A stretch of 64,000 nt of DNA from Streptomyces nigrescens (GTDB lineage: Bacteria; Actinomycetota; Actinomycetes; Streptomycetales; Streptomycetaceae): contig AP026073.1 in NCBI GenBank assembly GCA_024349765.1, positions 5,394,001-5,458,000 of the forward strand, in the 5' to 3' direction. The translations under genes and the position numbers were made by a program. The stretch's first letter is position 1. Every line of letters starts with the position of its first letter. Of this stretch, positions 8,091 through 17,024 are shown one piece after another. The notes under the pieces were generated by a model that did not search any database, was not told the DNA's origin, and was given only the letters and a program-made list of their open reading frames with translations.

Positions 8091-10148
8091 TCAGCCGGTG
8101 ATGATCGCCGGGTCGCTGACGCCGACCTGGCCGTTCTCCACGTGGCCGGCGAACCGGCGCAGGAAGGTCTTGTCGGTGTCGGAGGTGACCGACAGGTCGT
8201 ACCAGCGCTTGCTCGCCCGCAGGTCGATCTCCTGCTTGACGGTGGCGCCGGCGCGGACCGGGTAGGTCTGCGCGGCACCGCCGTAGGCGTTGGTGACGGT
8301 GAGGTGGGCGGTCGTGCTGCCGGGGTTGGTCAGCGTGAGGACCAGGCGCCCGGTGGCCGCGTCATGACGGGCGGTCACCTCGGGGCCCTTCTTCTTGCCG
8401 TCGCCCTTGAAGGTGCGCAGGAAGCCGTTCGGCCCGAAGACGGACAGGTCGTAGACGCCCTTGGAGTAGGCGGTGTTCCAGGTGTCGGAGATCTTCTTGC
8501 CGGCCTCCGTGGTGTACGTCCAGGGGCCGTCGGTGCGGTTGCCCGCGGTGACGGTGAAGCAGGCGCCGGCCCGGTCGCCGGCGCTGAAGGTGAGCGCGAA
8601 GCGCCCGGTGGACGCGGTGCCGGCGCCGTCGACCAGCGGCGCGTACGGCAGCGGGCGGGACCGCCGGGAGCCGGGCTCCTGCTTGGGCAGCACGGGGTTG
8701 GCCGGCGGCTTGGGGACGTAGCTGTCGTGCCGGTCCCGGTCCGGCGGCTGGTAGCCGTCGGTGTCCGGCAGCGCGGCCGGCTTGGTGTTCTCCAGGGAGA
8801 AGTCGAAGGCCGAGGTCAGGTCGCCGCAGATGGCCCGCCGCCAGGGCGAGATGTTGGGCTCGTGCACCCCGAAGCGGCGCTCCAGGAACCGGATGATGGA
8901 GGTGTGGTCGAACGTCTCGGAGCAGACGTAACCACCGGTGCTCCAGGGCGAGACGACGAGCATCGGCACGCGCTGGCCGAGGCCGTAGGGGCCCGCGGAG
9001 TAGGACGCGTTGCCGCCGAAGTAGTCGAGCTTGGTGTCCACGGTGGACAGGCCCTGGTCGGCGGAGGCCGGCGGGTACGGCGGGATGACGTGGTCGAAGT
9101 ACCCGTCGTTCTCGTCGTACGTGATGAACAGGGCGGTCTTGCTCCACACCTCGGGGTTGGAGGTGAGCGCGTCCAGGACCTGGGAGACGTACCAGGCGCC
9201 GTAGTTGGCGGGCCAGTTGGGGTGCTCGGAGAACGCCTCGGGGGCGGCGATCCAGGAGACCTGGGGCAGCTTGCCGGCCTTGACGTCGGCCTTGAGCTGG
9301 TCGAAGTAGCCGTCGCCCGCCTTGGCGTTGGTGCCGGTGCGGGCCTTGTCGTAGAGCGGGTCGCCGGGCTTGGCGTCGCGGTACTGGTTGAAGAAGAGCA
9401 GCGAGTTGTCGCCGAAGGTGCCGCGGTAGGCGTCCTCGATCCAGCCCCACTTGCCGTTGGCGTCCAGGCCGTCACCGATGTCCTGGTAGACCTTCCAGGA
9501 GATCCCGGCCTTCTCCAGCCGCTCCGGGTACGTCGTCCAGCTGTAGCCGGCCTCTTCGTTGCCCAGGACCGGGCCGCCGCCGGAGCCGTCGTTGCCGACG
9601 TGGCCGGAGAACATGTAGTAGCGGTTGGGGTCGGTGGCCCCGATGATCGAGCAGTGGTACGCGTCGCAGATGGTGAACGCGTCGGCCAGCGCGTAGTGGA
9701 ACGGGATGTCCTTGCGGGTCAGATAGGCCATCGTGCCGGTGCCCTTGGCGGGGATCCAGCTGTCGTACTTGCCGTTGTTCCAGGCCTTGTGGCCGCCGGC
9801 CCAGTCGTGGTTGAGGCCCTCGATGAACTGCATGCCGAGGTTGTCGGCGTCGGGGTGGTACGGCAGGACGTCCTTGCCGCCGTCCGGCTGGTGCCATACG
9901 GACTTGCCGCTCTCCAGGATGACCGGGCGCGGGTCGCCGAAGCCCCGGACGCCCTTCAGGGAGCCGAAGTAGTGGTCGAAGGATCGGTTCTCCTGCATGA
10001 GCACCACGACGTGCTCGATGTCCTTGATGGAGCCGGAGTTGCGGGTGGCGGGGATGGCGGCGGCCCGGGCGATGCTGCTGGACAGCGCCGAAACGCCCGC
10101 GGTGGCACCGGCGATCTGGAGGAATCGCCGCCGATTGAGTTCAGCCAT
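8091..10148 (-). CDS. Phosphocholine-specific phospholipase C, Tat-exported
   Basis: The 685-residue enzyme would hydrolyse phosphatidylcholine-type lipids outside the cell. It starts with a twin-arginine signal (NRRRFLQIAG, then Ala-rich to AAAIPATRN), which fits the large non-haemolytic PlcC/PlcN family. The phosphoesterase core opens with the family motif ENRSFDHYFG near residue 50 and contains further metal/phosphate motifs such as TYDENDGYFDHV. The last 180 residues are two beta-rich C-terminal repeats (DUF756-like). It is a single gene with a leader of about 130 bases. In Streptomyces such enzymes are often phosphate-regulated, but no clear PHO box is visible. Confidence 0.93.
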   Translation of the reverse strand: MAELNRRRFLQIAGATAGVSALSSSIARAAAIPATRNSGSIKDIEHVVVLMQENRSFDHYFGSLKGVRGFGDPRPVILESGKSVWHQPDGGKDVLPYHPDADNLGMQFIEGLNHDWAGGHKAWNNGKYDSWIPAKGTGTMAYLTRKDIPFHYALADAFTICDAYHCSIIGATDPNRYYMFSGHVGNDGSGGGPVLGNEEAGYSWTTYPERLEKAGISWKVYQDIGDGLDANGKWGWIEDAYRGTFGDNSLLFFNQYRDAKPGDPLYDKARTGTNAKAGDGYFDQLKADVKAGKLPQVSWIAAPEAFSEHPNWPANYGAWYVSQVLDALTSNPEVWSKTALFITYDENDGYFDHVIPPYPPASADQGLSTVDTKLDYFGGNASYSAGPYGLGQRVPMLVVSPWSTGGYVCSETFDHTSIIRFLERRFGVHEPNISPWRRAICGDLTSAFDFSLENTKPAALPDTDGYQPPDRDRHDSYVPKPPANPVLPKQEPGSRRSRPLPYAPLVDGAGTASTGRFALTFSAGDRAGACFTVTAGNRTDGPWTYTTEAGKKISDTWNTAYSKGVYDLSVFGPNGFLRTFKGDGKKKGPEVTARHDAATGRLVLTLTNPGSTTAHLTVTNAYGGAAQTYPVRAGATVKQEIDLRASKRWYDLSVTSDTDKTFLRRFAGHVENGQVGVSDPAIITG

Positions 10149-10397
10149 GAGTCTGAGGACCTCGCGATATGGGGGGCTGGGGAATGGGGGGACGGTGCTG
10201 TTCGGTTGTGTGAGGTGCTGTGCGGTGACAGACGTCAGCAGAGTGTTCCAAGAGGAACGAGCGCCAGGGAAGGGGGGGTGTCACATGTGTGACGGATCGC
10301 CGTACGAACAGCGAACTCCCTGGTCGGAACGGTCGGGAGAGACGGGCGCGGGGCCCGCTCGGTGAGCTGGGCCGAAGGCCGCCCGGTGACCTGGGCC
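10149..10397. other. Intergenic region upstream of the phospholipase gene
   Basis: No gene was found. The region contains the palindrome GTCACATGTGTGAC at 10280-10293 and direct repeats of GCCCGGTGACCTGGGCCG type at about 10370-10400 next to the terminator of the PLP/MFS operon. Confidence 0.5.
10280..10293. promoter_or_regulatory. Palindromic operator-like site
   Basis: GTCACA and TGTGAC are exact inverted arms separated by two bases, about 130 bases upstream of the phospholipase C start. The symmetry suggests a dimeric regulator site of CRP/GntR-like spacing. The bound protein is unknown. Confidence 0.4.
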
Positions 10398-10436
10398 GGT
10401 GGCCGCCCGGTGCGTACCGGGATCCGGGCGGCCACC
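10398..10436. terminator. Hairpin terminator of the PLP/MFS operon
   Basis: A perfect 13-bp inverted repeat (GGTGGCCGCCCGG at 10398-10410 with CCGGGCGGCCACC at 10424-10436, 13-base loop) begins eight bases after the minus-strand MFS stop codon. Confidence 0.75.
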
Positions 10437-10443
10437 GGGTGGG

Positions 10444-11739
10444 TCAGCCCGGCACCACCGCCGGGCCGCCGTGGCGGGTCAGCCGCCCGGTGCGGTGCAG
10501 CCCGAGGAGGGCCGCGCCACACGCCAGACCCAGCGCGGGCAGGACGAGCCAGGGCAATGCGGGCAGACCGGCCGACCGGGAGGCGTCCAGGGCGGCACCG
10601 GTCAGCAGGTTGCCCAGGGTTATCCCGATCCCGCAGAAGGTGTTGTAGAGCCCGTAGTGGGTGGCGACAAGGCGGTCACCGGAGAGCCGGACGATGGTGT
10701 CCATCTCGAACGGGTAGGTGATCATCGTGCCGACCGCGAGCAGCAGCGCGGACAGCGCCGGCGGGACGGCCGCGAGCGCCCAGCGCCCGGCGCCGGCGTC
10801 CGGGACCGGCAGCGCGGTGGCGGCCAGCAGGGGCAGGAACGCCAGCGCCATGGTGAGCAGGCCCCACGCGAGCGCCCGGCCGGCCGGCATCCGGGCCTTG
10901 CACCATCGGGTCACCCGGGTCTGCCCCAGGATCGTGCTCAGCCCCGAGACGGCGAACAGCGCGGCCACCGCCGCGGTGCCGAACGGGCCCTCGCCGCCCA
11001 GCCGTTTCACCTCCAGCGGCAGTGCCAGGTAGACCTGGAAGGACAGCACGTACGAGCCGGTCATGGCGGCGGAGAAGAGCAGGAACGGCCGGTTGGCCAG
11101 GACGCCCCGCCACTGCGCGAGCACACCGGTGTGCCGGCCGGCGGCGCGCTCCCGCTCCGCCCGGCCGCCGTGGGCCGGCAGCGCACGGATCTGCACGACG
11201 CTCAGCAGCGCGAAGACCCCCGCCGCCACCAGGCAGGTGACCCGGAAGCCGGCGCCGGTCAGCACCATGCCGACCAGCGGGCCGAGCAGGATCCCCGCCT
11301 GGTAGAAGACGTTGAAGAGGGCGAACGCCTCCAGCCTGCGGTCCCCCGTCGCCGCCGCCAGATAGGCCCGGACCGCCGGGTTGAACAGCGCCCCGGCCAG
11401 CCCGGTCGCCGCGGAGGCCGCGAGCAGCGCGGGCAGCGAGTCCACCAGTCCGAGGGTCGCGAAGCCCAGCGTGCGCAGCACGCAGCCGGCCACGATCAGC
11501 GGCTTGTAGCCGAACCGGTCGGCCAGTGTGCCGCCGACCAGGAACATCCCCTGCTGACTGAAGTTGCGTACCCCCAGGACCAGTCCGACCAGCCAGCCGG
11601 CGAGTCCGAGCGTCCCGGACAGATGCGCGGCCAGATAGGGCATCAGCATGTAGAAGCCCAGGTTGATGGTGAACTGATTGACCATCAGCAGCTGGGCGCT
11701 GCGCTCGTAGGAACGCAGCTGGGCGAGCGTGCCCTTCAC
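10444..11739 (-). CDS. MFS transporter
   Basis: The 431-residue protein has about twelve hydrophobic helices and an MFS-type loop ([12 protein letters not shown], near residue 70). The frame runs far upstream, but the start is GTG 11739, which overlaps the stop of the preceding PLP-enzyme gene (GTGA), so translation is coupled. Coupling to a biosynthetic-type PLP enzyme suggests export of that enzyme's amino-acid product or a related metabolite; this is inference. A strong hairpin follows the stop codon. Confidence 0.88.
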   Translation of the reverse strand: MKGTLAQLRSYERSAQLLMVNQFTINLGFYMLMPYLAAHLSGTLGLAGWLVGLVLGVRNFSQQGMFLVGGTLADRFGYKPLIVAGCVLRTLGFATLGLVDSLPALLAASAATGLAGALFNPAVRAYLAAATGDRRLEAFALFNVFYQAGILLGPLVGMVLTGAGFRVTCLVAAGVFALLSVVQIRALPAHGGRAERERAAGRHTGVLAQWRGVLANRPFLLFSAAMTGSYVLSFQVYLALPLEVKRLGGEGPFGTAAVAALFAVSGLSTILGQTRVTRWCKARMPAGRALAWGLLTMALAFLPLLAATALPVPDAGAGRWALAAVPPALSALLLAVGTMITYPFEMDTIVRLSGDRLVATHYGLYNTFCGIGITLGNLLTGAALDASRSAGLPALPWLVLPALGLACGAALLGLHRTGRLTRHGGPAVVPG

Positions 11740-12914
11740 CGGACCACCTCCGGCGCCCCGGGCAGCCCGCCGAGCGGATCGACGACCTCGGCGCACCGGC
11801 TCCAGGCCGTCACCTCCCGCTCCCCCGGCCGGCACAGCGTCTCCGGCCCGTCCGCCGGCGGGGCGTCGAGCAGCCCGTGGGCGGCGCAGAACTCGTCGTC
11901 GTAGACCGTGCTCAGATAGCGCTGCGGTCCGTCCGGGAAGACGGCCGCGATACGGGTGCCGGGCGGCTCGGTCCGGGCGAGCCAGCCGGCGACCAGCGCC
12001 ACCGCGCCGACGCTCCAGCCGCCGGTGGCGTAGTGCGAGGAGGCCAGCCTGCGGCAGGTCCACACCGCCTCGCCCGGCGCGACCCAGTGCACCTCGCTGA
12101 ACTGGTCGTAGGCGACGTTGCGCGGATGGATGCTGGAGCCCAGCCCGCGCATCAGCCGGGGCCGGGCGGGCTGGCCGAAGATGGTCGAGCCGATGGTGTC
12201 GACGCCGACCAGCCGCAGGTCCGGGTAGAGCTGGCGCAGGACCCGGGAGACGCCGGCGGAGTGCCCGCCGGTGCCCACGCTGCACACCAGGACGTCGATG
12301 TGGCCCAGCTGGGCGGCGAGTTCGAGGGCGAGCGGCAGGTAGGCGGTGGTGTTGTCGGGGTTGTGGTACTGGTCGGGGCACCAGGAGCCGGGGTGGGCGG
12401 CGAGCAGCTGGGCGACCCGGTCGCGGCGGGCCTGCTGCCAGCCTCCGGTGGGATGCGGTTCCGCGACCAGCTCGACGTGTGCGCCGTAGGCGGTCAGCAA
12501 CCGGGTCATCGAGGGTTCCAGACCGGGGTCGGTGACCAGGCTGACCGGGTGGCCGTGGACCATTCCGGCGAGCGCCAGGCCGAGGCCGAGGGTGCCGCTG
12601 GTGGATTCGATGATCCGGGCGCCGGGCCGCAACTCGCCGCGGGTCCGGGCGCGTTCGACCATGTGCAGGCCCGGCCGGTCCTTGATGCCGCCCGGGTTGC
12701 GGCCTTCGAGCTTGGCCCAGAAGCCGCGGCCGGGCGGGGTGAGCGGCTCGGAGACGTACAGCACGGGGGTGTTGCCCACCAGGCCGGGGATGCCGGCGGC
12801 GGGGGCGGCCGGGCTCCCCGCGCGGGCCGGGGCCGGGATGGGGACCGGGGCCGCGGGTCCGGGTTCGGGGTGGCCGTGGAGTCCGTGGCCGGCGGTCGTG
12901 GGAAGTGGGTGCAT
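11736..12914 (-). CDS. PLP-dependent cysteine synthase-family enzyme
   Basis: The 392-residue protein is a fold-type II PLP enzyme. The Schiff-base lysine is Lys78 in [10 protein letters not shown], and the phosphate/substrate loop is [12 protein letters not shown]. The C-terminal half keeps the [10 protein letters not shown] glycine loop. The first 40 residues are Ala/Pro-rich and not part of the fold, so the true start may be downstream; ATG 12914 has only a weak GTGAG upstream. Members include cysteine and cystathionine synthases and SbnA-like diaminopropionate precursors. The substrate cannot be fixed here, since no other siderophore or sulfur gene is adjacent. It is translationally coupled to an MFS transporter. 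Confidence 0.87.
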   Translation of the reverse strand: MHPLPTTAGHGLHGHPEPGPAAPVPIPAPARAGSPAAPAAGIPGLVGNTPVLYVSEPLTPPGRGFWAKLEGRNPGGIKDRPGLHMVERARTRGELRPGARIIESTSGTLGLGLALAGMVHGHPVSLVTDPGLEPSMTRLLTAYGAHVELVAEPHPTGGWQQARRDRVAQLLAAHPGSWCPDQYHNPDNTTAYLPLALELAAQLGHIDVLVCSVGTGGHSAGVSRVLRQLYPDLRLVGVDTIGSTIFGQPARPRLMRGLGSSIHPRNVAYDQFSEVHWVAPGEAVWTCRRLASSHYATGGWSVGAVALVAGWLARTEPPGTRIAAVFPDGPQRYLSTVYDDEFCAAHGLLDAPPADGPETLCRPGEREVTAWSRCAEVVDPLGGLPGAPEVVR

Positions 12915-12993
12915 GACTCACTCGCGTTCGGTGTGAGGAGGACAGGGACGCTCGTCCCGCGCCGGCACGGGAGGCCGGCGCGGCCACGGGCTC

Positions 12994-13488
12994 CTATCTC
13001 CGGCACCGGCACAGGGCGTGCAGAGTCGCCCGGCCGCCCCGCTCCGTTCCGGGCCGGCCGTCCGCCCGTTCCGCGGTGGCCGGTTGGGCGCCCGTCCCGC
13101 ACACCGCTCCCCCGAGGACACCGGGCAGCGCGGCGGCCGTCGGCGCGCCCGCGGCGGTACGTCCCTGCGGGACCTGACCGGACGGCCCGGGCAGGCACGC
13201 GTCGGCCGGGTGCCCGCCGCCCTCCCCCGCTTCCGGCGGCGCCCAGGCCACCGGGGGCACGGACGGCCCCGGCGCGGCCACGACCGCCCGCGGACCGGCC
13301 GCGTGGTGGTGCCCGCCCACACCGGTGGCGCAGGGGAACAGCACCGACAGCAGGCCGACGCACAGCAGCACCAGCGGTGTCAGCCGGAGCGGAACGCGGG
13401 GCGGTGCAGCGGACGGCGCACGGGACGGTGTGCGGGACCGCGTGCGGAAGGTCGGCATGCGGAACGGGACGAGGGCGCGGCAGGGCAC
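12994..13488 (-). CDS. Small secreted/membrane His- and Cys-containing protein
   Basis: The 164-residue product starts at GTG 13488, four bases after GGAGG. A hydrophobic segment LTPLVLLCVGLLSVLF (about residues 36-51) is followed by GVGGHHHAAG and an extracellular Ala/Pro/Gly-rich part with several Cys residues. The architecture resembles small Streptomyces proteins (DUF6153-like) with a helix, a His cluster and Cys residues, but the assignment is not secure. A similar protein is encoded 100 bases upstream on the same strand. A metal-binding role is conceivable from the HHH and Cys residues. Confidence 0.55.
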   Translation of the reverse strand: MPCRALVPFRMPTFRTRSRTPSRAPSAAPPRVPLRLTPLVLLCVGLLSVLFPCATGVGGHHHAAGPRAVVAAPGPSVPPVAWAPPEAGEGGGHPADACLPGPSGQVPQGRTAAGAPTAAALPGVLGGAVCGTGAQPATAERADGRPGTERGGRATLHALCRCRR

Positions 13489-13587
13489 GGGGCCTCCGTA
13501 GGGCTGCCGCCGCGGCGCGGCCGGAGCGGGCGCTCAGGGCCGCGGGCAGGCGGGAACGGCAGGGCTGGGTCCGGAAGTGGCCGGAAT

Positions 13588-14022
13588 CTAGACCTGCCGC
13601 ACCACGGAGGCGGGGGCGCCGCTCGGCGGCGGAAGGGCGGCGGAGGTGCCGGGAAGGCGGCCGAAGCGGACCGGTACCGGCGCGGGGCGGGTCGGGCCGG
13701 TCAGCGGGCGGGCGCACGGGGACGCCACCGGGCCGCCCTGCTGGGGCTGGCCGGCGAGGCAGAGCTCGTCGGAGTGGTGGCCGCCGGGGTGGTGCCGGGG
13801 CTCCGTGGGTCCGGCGTCCTCGGGGGCGAGCCAGGTGCCGGGGCCGGCGGCCGCGGCGGCCGCGACCGGAACGGCGCTCACCGGGCGGACCTCGGGGCTC
13901 TCCGCCCGCGCACCGTGGGCGACGAGCACGCCGAGCAGCAGCGCGGCCAGCCACAGCAGCGGGAACGGGACCGCCGAAGGGCGGTGCCGTCGCGCGCCGT
14001 TGAGGCTCCGGGCCGTTGCCAT
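13588..14022 (-). CDS. Small secreted His/Cys protein, related in layout to its neighbour
   Basis: The 144-residue product from ATG 14022 has an N-terminal basic stretch and the membrane/signal segment PFPLLWLAALLLGVLVAHGARA. An extracellular part follows with HHPGGHHSDELCLAGQ and a second Cys. There is no Shine-Dalgarno sequence. Instead TACGAT lies exactly six bases before ATG, the arrangement of a leaderless transcript. The frame extends to 14064, but ATG 14022 fits better. The HHxxxHH...C pattern is compatible with metal binding; the function is unknown. Confidence 0.58.
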   Translation of the reverse strand: MATARSLNGARRHRPSAVPFPLLWLAALLLGVLVAHGARAESPEVRPVSAVPVAAAAAAGPGTWLAPEDAGPTEPRHHPGGHHSDELCLAGQPQQGGPVASPCARPLTGPTRPAPVPVRFGRLPGTSAALPPPSGAPASVVRQV

Positions 14023-14028
14023 ACCGCG

Positions 14029-14034
14029 ATCGTA
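14029..14034 (-). promoter_or_regulatory. Leaderless -10 element (TACGAT)
   Basis: TACGAT fits the actinobacterial TANNNT -10 consensus and ends six bases before ATG 14022, so transcription would start at or next to the initiation codon. Confidence 0.5.
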
Positions 14035-14173
14035 ACCGCAGCGGACGGCCGGCGTCCGGCTCAACTGCCGCCGCGGGGGCGGATATCGGCCGGTGGGCGA
14101 GGCGTGCCGGGACGCGCCGTGGCGGACGCCTCGCCGGGTTCGGTGACCGTGGCCCCGCCCTGTCGCGGACGTA

Positions 14174-14674
14174 TCAGGCGAGGCGGGCGGGCTCGGCGAG
14201 CGGTTCGGCCGGGACGACCGGGGGGACCGCCGGCCGGCCCTTCTCGTCGGGCACGCTGCGCAGCGGGACGCGGCCGGCCAGCCGCGTCTTGCGGGTCGCC
14301 TCGACGCGCCGGGTGAACCAGATGACCTTGCCGTCGGGGGTGCCGCAGGTGCCCCAGCTGTCGCTGAGCGCGGCGACCCGGGAGAGCCCGCCGCCGGCGG
14401 CGCTCAGCAGCTTCGGCAGCCGCGGGCCCTCGTCGGCGACGGAGGTCGTCAGATTGCGGCCGGACCAGCGGAGTTCGACGACGCAGCGGGCCTCCGGGCC
14501 GATGTGGCGATGGACGTTGGTCAGGAGTTCCGCGACTCCCCGGCATACGGGCGGGATATGGAGCTCGAGGTCCCAATACCTCAGGTGCGCGGCAAGAATC
14601 CGCTGGATCTGCGGCACGCGCTCCGCCGAAGCATGCAGTTCGACCGTGTAGTGCCGGTCGCTGGGAAGTCTCAT
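14174..14674 (-). CDS. ATP-binding regulatory protein (RsbW-like anti-sigma/HATPase)
   Basis: The 166-residue protein has the GHKL ATPase motifs of anti-sigma kinases: an N box in ELLTNVHRH, a G1-type DEGPRLP and a G2-type GGGLSRVAALS, ending with the WG of SDSWG. ATG 14674 is chosen because GGTGAGGAG lies seven bases upstream; the frame itself extends to 14770. The C-terminal 35 residues are Pro/Glu-rich. Streptomyces encodes dozens of such proteins, which act in partner switching with STAS proteins and SpoIIE-type phosphatases. No partner gene is adjacent. Confidence 0.85.
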   Translation of the reverse strand: MRLPSDRHYTVELHASAERVPQIQRILAAHLRYWDLELHIPPVCRGVAELLTNVHRHIGPEARCVVELRWSGRNLTTSVADEGPRLPKLLSAAGGGLSRVAALSDSWGTCGTPDGKVIWFTRRVEATRKTRLAGRVPLRSVPDEKGRPAVPPVVPAEPLAEPARLA

Positions 14675-14851
14675 GTCGTGGCTCCTCACCGCGAGAGGCT
14701 CACGTCCTTCACCTCGTTGGACCAACGAACCCCGAACACGAAGAGTGAGCATCTGGTACGTATGGGTCATGTGTCATGCTGGCCCGCCCACCGGGGGCCC
14801 GCAACAGCTCAGCGGCCACCGGGTCCCCGGCGCTCACCTGATACGGCCCGC
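14675..14851. other. Gap between anti-sigma-like gene and molybdenum hydroxylase operon
   Basis: About 180 bases with no convincing gene. It includes a relatively AT-rich patch near 14730-14775 that may hold the promoter of the minus-strand ATPase gene. Confidence 0.4.
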
Positions 14852-16969
14852 TCACAAGTGGGGCAGCACCTTGTCCGGGGTGAGCGGAATGTCGCGCAGC
14901 CTTACTCCAGTCGCGTGCCACACGGCGTTGGTGACGGCCGCCGCGGTGCCCACGATGCCGATCTCGCCGATGCCCTTGCTGCCCATGGGGTTGAGGTGCG
15001 GATCCTCCTCCTCGACCCAGTACGCCTCGATCCGTGGCGCGTCGGCGCAGGCCGGCACGTGGTAGCCGGCCAGATCGCACCCGGCGAAGCCGCCGAACTC
15101 CGGGTCCATCTCGCTGCCCTCGGTGAGCGCCATGCCCAGGCCCATGGTCATCCCGCCGATGAACTGGGAGCGCGCGGTACGGGGGTTGAGGATGCGGCCG
15201 GTCGCGAACACGCCCGTCAGGCGGCGCACCCGGATCTCCCCGGTTACCGTGTCGACCTGCACCTCGGCGAAGGTGGCACCGAACGAGTGCCGGGCGTACG
15301 GGGACCGCTCGGAGTTCTCCTGGCGGGTGTCGGCGGCGACCGTGAACCCGTCGGCCGGCAGCGGCCCGACGTGGTCCCGCAGCCGTGCCCGCAGCGCCGT
15401 GCACGCCTTGTGGACCACCCAGCCCCACGAGCCGGTGCCGGCCGAGCCGCCGGCCAGCATCGCGGGCGGCAGATCGCTGTTGCCGATCTCGATCCGGACC
15501 CGGTCCTCCGGGGCCATCAGCGCGCCGGCGGCGATCTGCGCGAGGACGGTACGGGCGCCGGTACCGATGTCGGTGGCGTTCACCCGGATCCGGAAGGTGC
15601 CGTCGCGGTCGGCGTGCGCCTCGGCGTCGGAACCGACGATCAGGACGGGGTAGGTGGACGCGGCGACACCGGTGCCGAGCAGCAGATCGCCCTCGCGGCG
15701 CACGCCGGGGCGCGGGTCGCGCGGCGACCAGCCGAACCGCTCGGCGCCGTCGCGCAGACAGCCCATGAGGTGCCGGCTGCTGAAGGCCCGGTCGCTGTCC
15801 GGCTCGGTGTCCGGTTCGTTGCGCATCCGCAGTTCGATCGGGTCGATGCCCAGCTGGACGGCGAGTTCGTCCATGGCGGACTCCAGGGCGTACATGCCGG
15901 GGCACTCGCCCGGGGCGCGCATCCACGAGGGGGTCGGTACGTCGAGCGGGACGACGCGGTGCACGGTGCGGCTGTTCGGCGAGGCGTACATGACGCGGGC
16001 CGGCACCGCGGCCTGCTCGACGAACTCGGTGACGGTGGAGGTGTGGGTGGCGCTCTCGTGGGACAGCGCGGTGATCACGCCGTCGTTGCCGGCGCCCAGC
16101 CGCACCCGCTGGATCGTCGGGGCGCGGTGGCCGACCACGGCGGGCATCTCCCGGCGCGGCACGGAGACCTTGACCGGCCGCCCGGTGTGACGCGCGGCCA
16201 TCACGGCCAGGACGACCTGCGGGCGCGGCGTCCCCTTGGAGCCGAAGCCGCCGCCGACGTGTTCGGAGACGACGGTGATCTCGCTCTTGTCGAGCTTGAA
16301 GAGGGCGGCCAGGTCCTCACAGGCCTTGGTGGCCCCCTGGTTCGAGTCGTAGACCGTCAGATGCCCCTCGCTCCAGTGCGCGGTCGAGGCGTGCGGCTCC
16401 ATCGGGTGGTTGTGCAGCGGGGGCACGTGGTAGGTCGCGTCCACGGTGACCGGCGCGGCGGCGAACGCCCCCTCGAAGTCGCCGCGTTCCCGCGTCCCCG
16501 GATACCCGCCGTTGACCTCCTCCGGCTCGTACAGCCGCGGGTGGTCGGCCCGCAGCAGGACGTCGGCGCCGTCGTCGGTCTCGTACGTCACCCGGACGGC
16601 CTCGGCGGCCGCCCGCGCCGTTTCGAGGGTGTCGGCGACGGCGAGCGCCACGTACCAGCCGCGGTGCGGCACCCGGTCCTCCTGGAGCACCGACAGCGTC
16701 GGGTCCTCGGTGGCGGCCAGCCGGGGTGCGTTCTCGTGCGTGAGCACCGTGATCATCCCGGGCAGCGCGAGCGCCTCCGCGGTGTCCACGGCGGCGACCC
16801 GGCCGCGCGGGATGCCCGCGGCGACCGGCCAGCCGTAGGCGCAGCCGGGCGGGGTGTGTTCGGCCGCGTAACGGGCGGCTCCGGTGACTTTCTCCCGGCC
16901 CTCCCGCCGGACGAGCGGTTCGCCCAGGGGGTACGGGGGTGGGCCGAGCGGGAAGGTGTGGGGGCTCAT
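14852..16969 (-). CDS. Molybdenum hydroxylase large subunit (xanthine dehydrogenase/aldehyde oxidoreductase family)
   Basis: The 705-residue protein binds the molybdopterin cofactor and carries out the hydroxylation. It has the N-terminal hammerhead region (REGREKVTGAARYAAE), the Mo-binding motif VGGGFGSKG, and the catalytic Glu (about residue 669) in GSKGIGEIGIVG. The length matches PaoC/YagR-type subunits. It is the last gene of a minus-strand operon after the 2Fe-2S and FAD subunits. No signal peptide is visible, so the complex is likely cytosolic. The substrate (aldehyde, purine or N-heterocycle) cannot be told from these motifs. Confidence 0.92.
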   Translation of the reverse strand: MSPHTFPLGPPPYPLGEPLVRREGREKVTGAARYAAEHTPPGCAYGWPVAAGIPRGRVAAVDTAEALALPGMITVLTHENAPRLAATEDPTLSVLQEDRVPHRGWYVALAVADTLETARAAAEAVRVTYETDDGADVLLRADHPRLYEPEEVNGGYPGTRERGDFEGAFAAAPVTVDATYHVPPLHNHPMEPHASTAHWSEGHLTVYDSNQGATKACEDLAALFKLDKSEITVVSEHVGGGFGSKGTPRPQVVLAVMAARHTGRPVKVSVPRREMPAVVGHRAPTIQRVRLGAGNDGVITALSHESATHTSTVTEFVEQAAVPARVMYASPNSRTVHRVVPLDVPTPSWMRAPGECPGMYALESAMDELAVQLGIDPIELRMRNEPDTEPDSDRAFSSRHLMGCLRDGAERFGWSPRDPRPGVRREGDLLLGTGVAASTYPVLIVGSDAEAHADRDGTFRIRVNATDIGTGARTVLAQIAAGALMAPEDRVRIEIGNSDLPPAMLAGGSAGTGSWGWVVHKACTALRARLRDHVGPLPADGFTVAADTRQENSERSPYARHSFGATFAEVQVDTVTGEIRVRRLTGVFATGRILNPRTARSQFIGGMTMGLGMALTEGSEMDPEFGGFAGCDLAGYHVPACADAPRIEAYWVEEEDPHLNPMGSKGIGEIGIVGTAAAVTNAVWHATGVRLRDIPLTPDKVLPHL

Positions 16970-17024
16970 GGGCGGGTCCTTGGGTGCTCCTGGAGACCCT
17001 GGTGGGTCCTGGGGTGGGTGGAGG

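Noticed and set aside
11736-12914. Siderophore-type diaminopropionate synthase (SbnA)
   Set aside because: No SbnB-like dehydrogenase or siderophore synthetase genes are adjacent, so only the general PLP family can be claimed.
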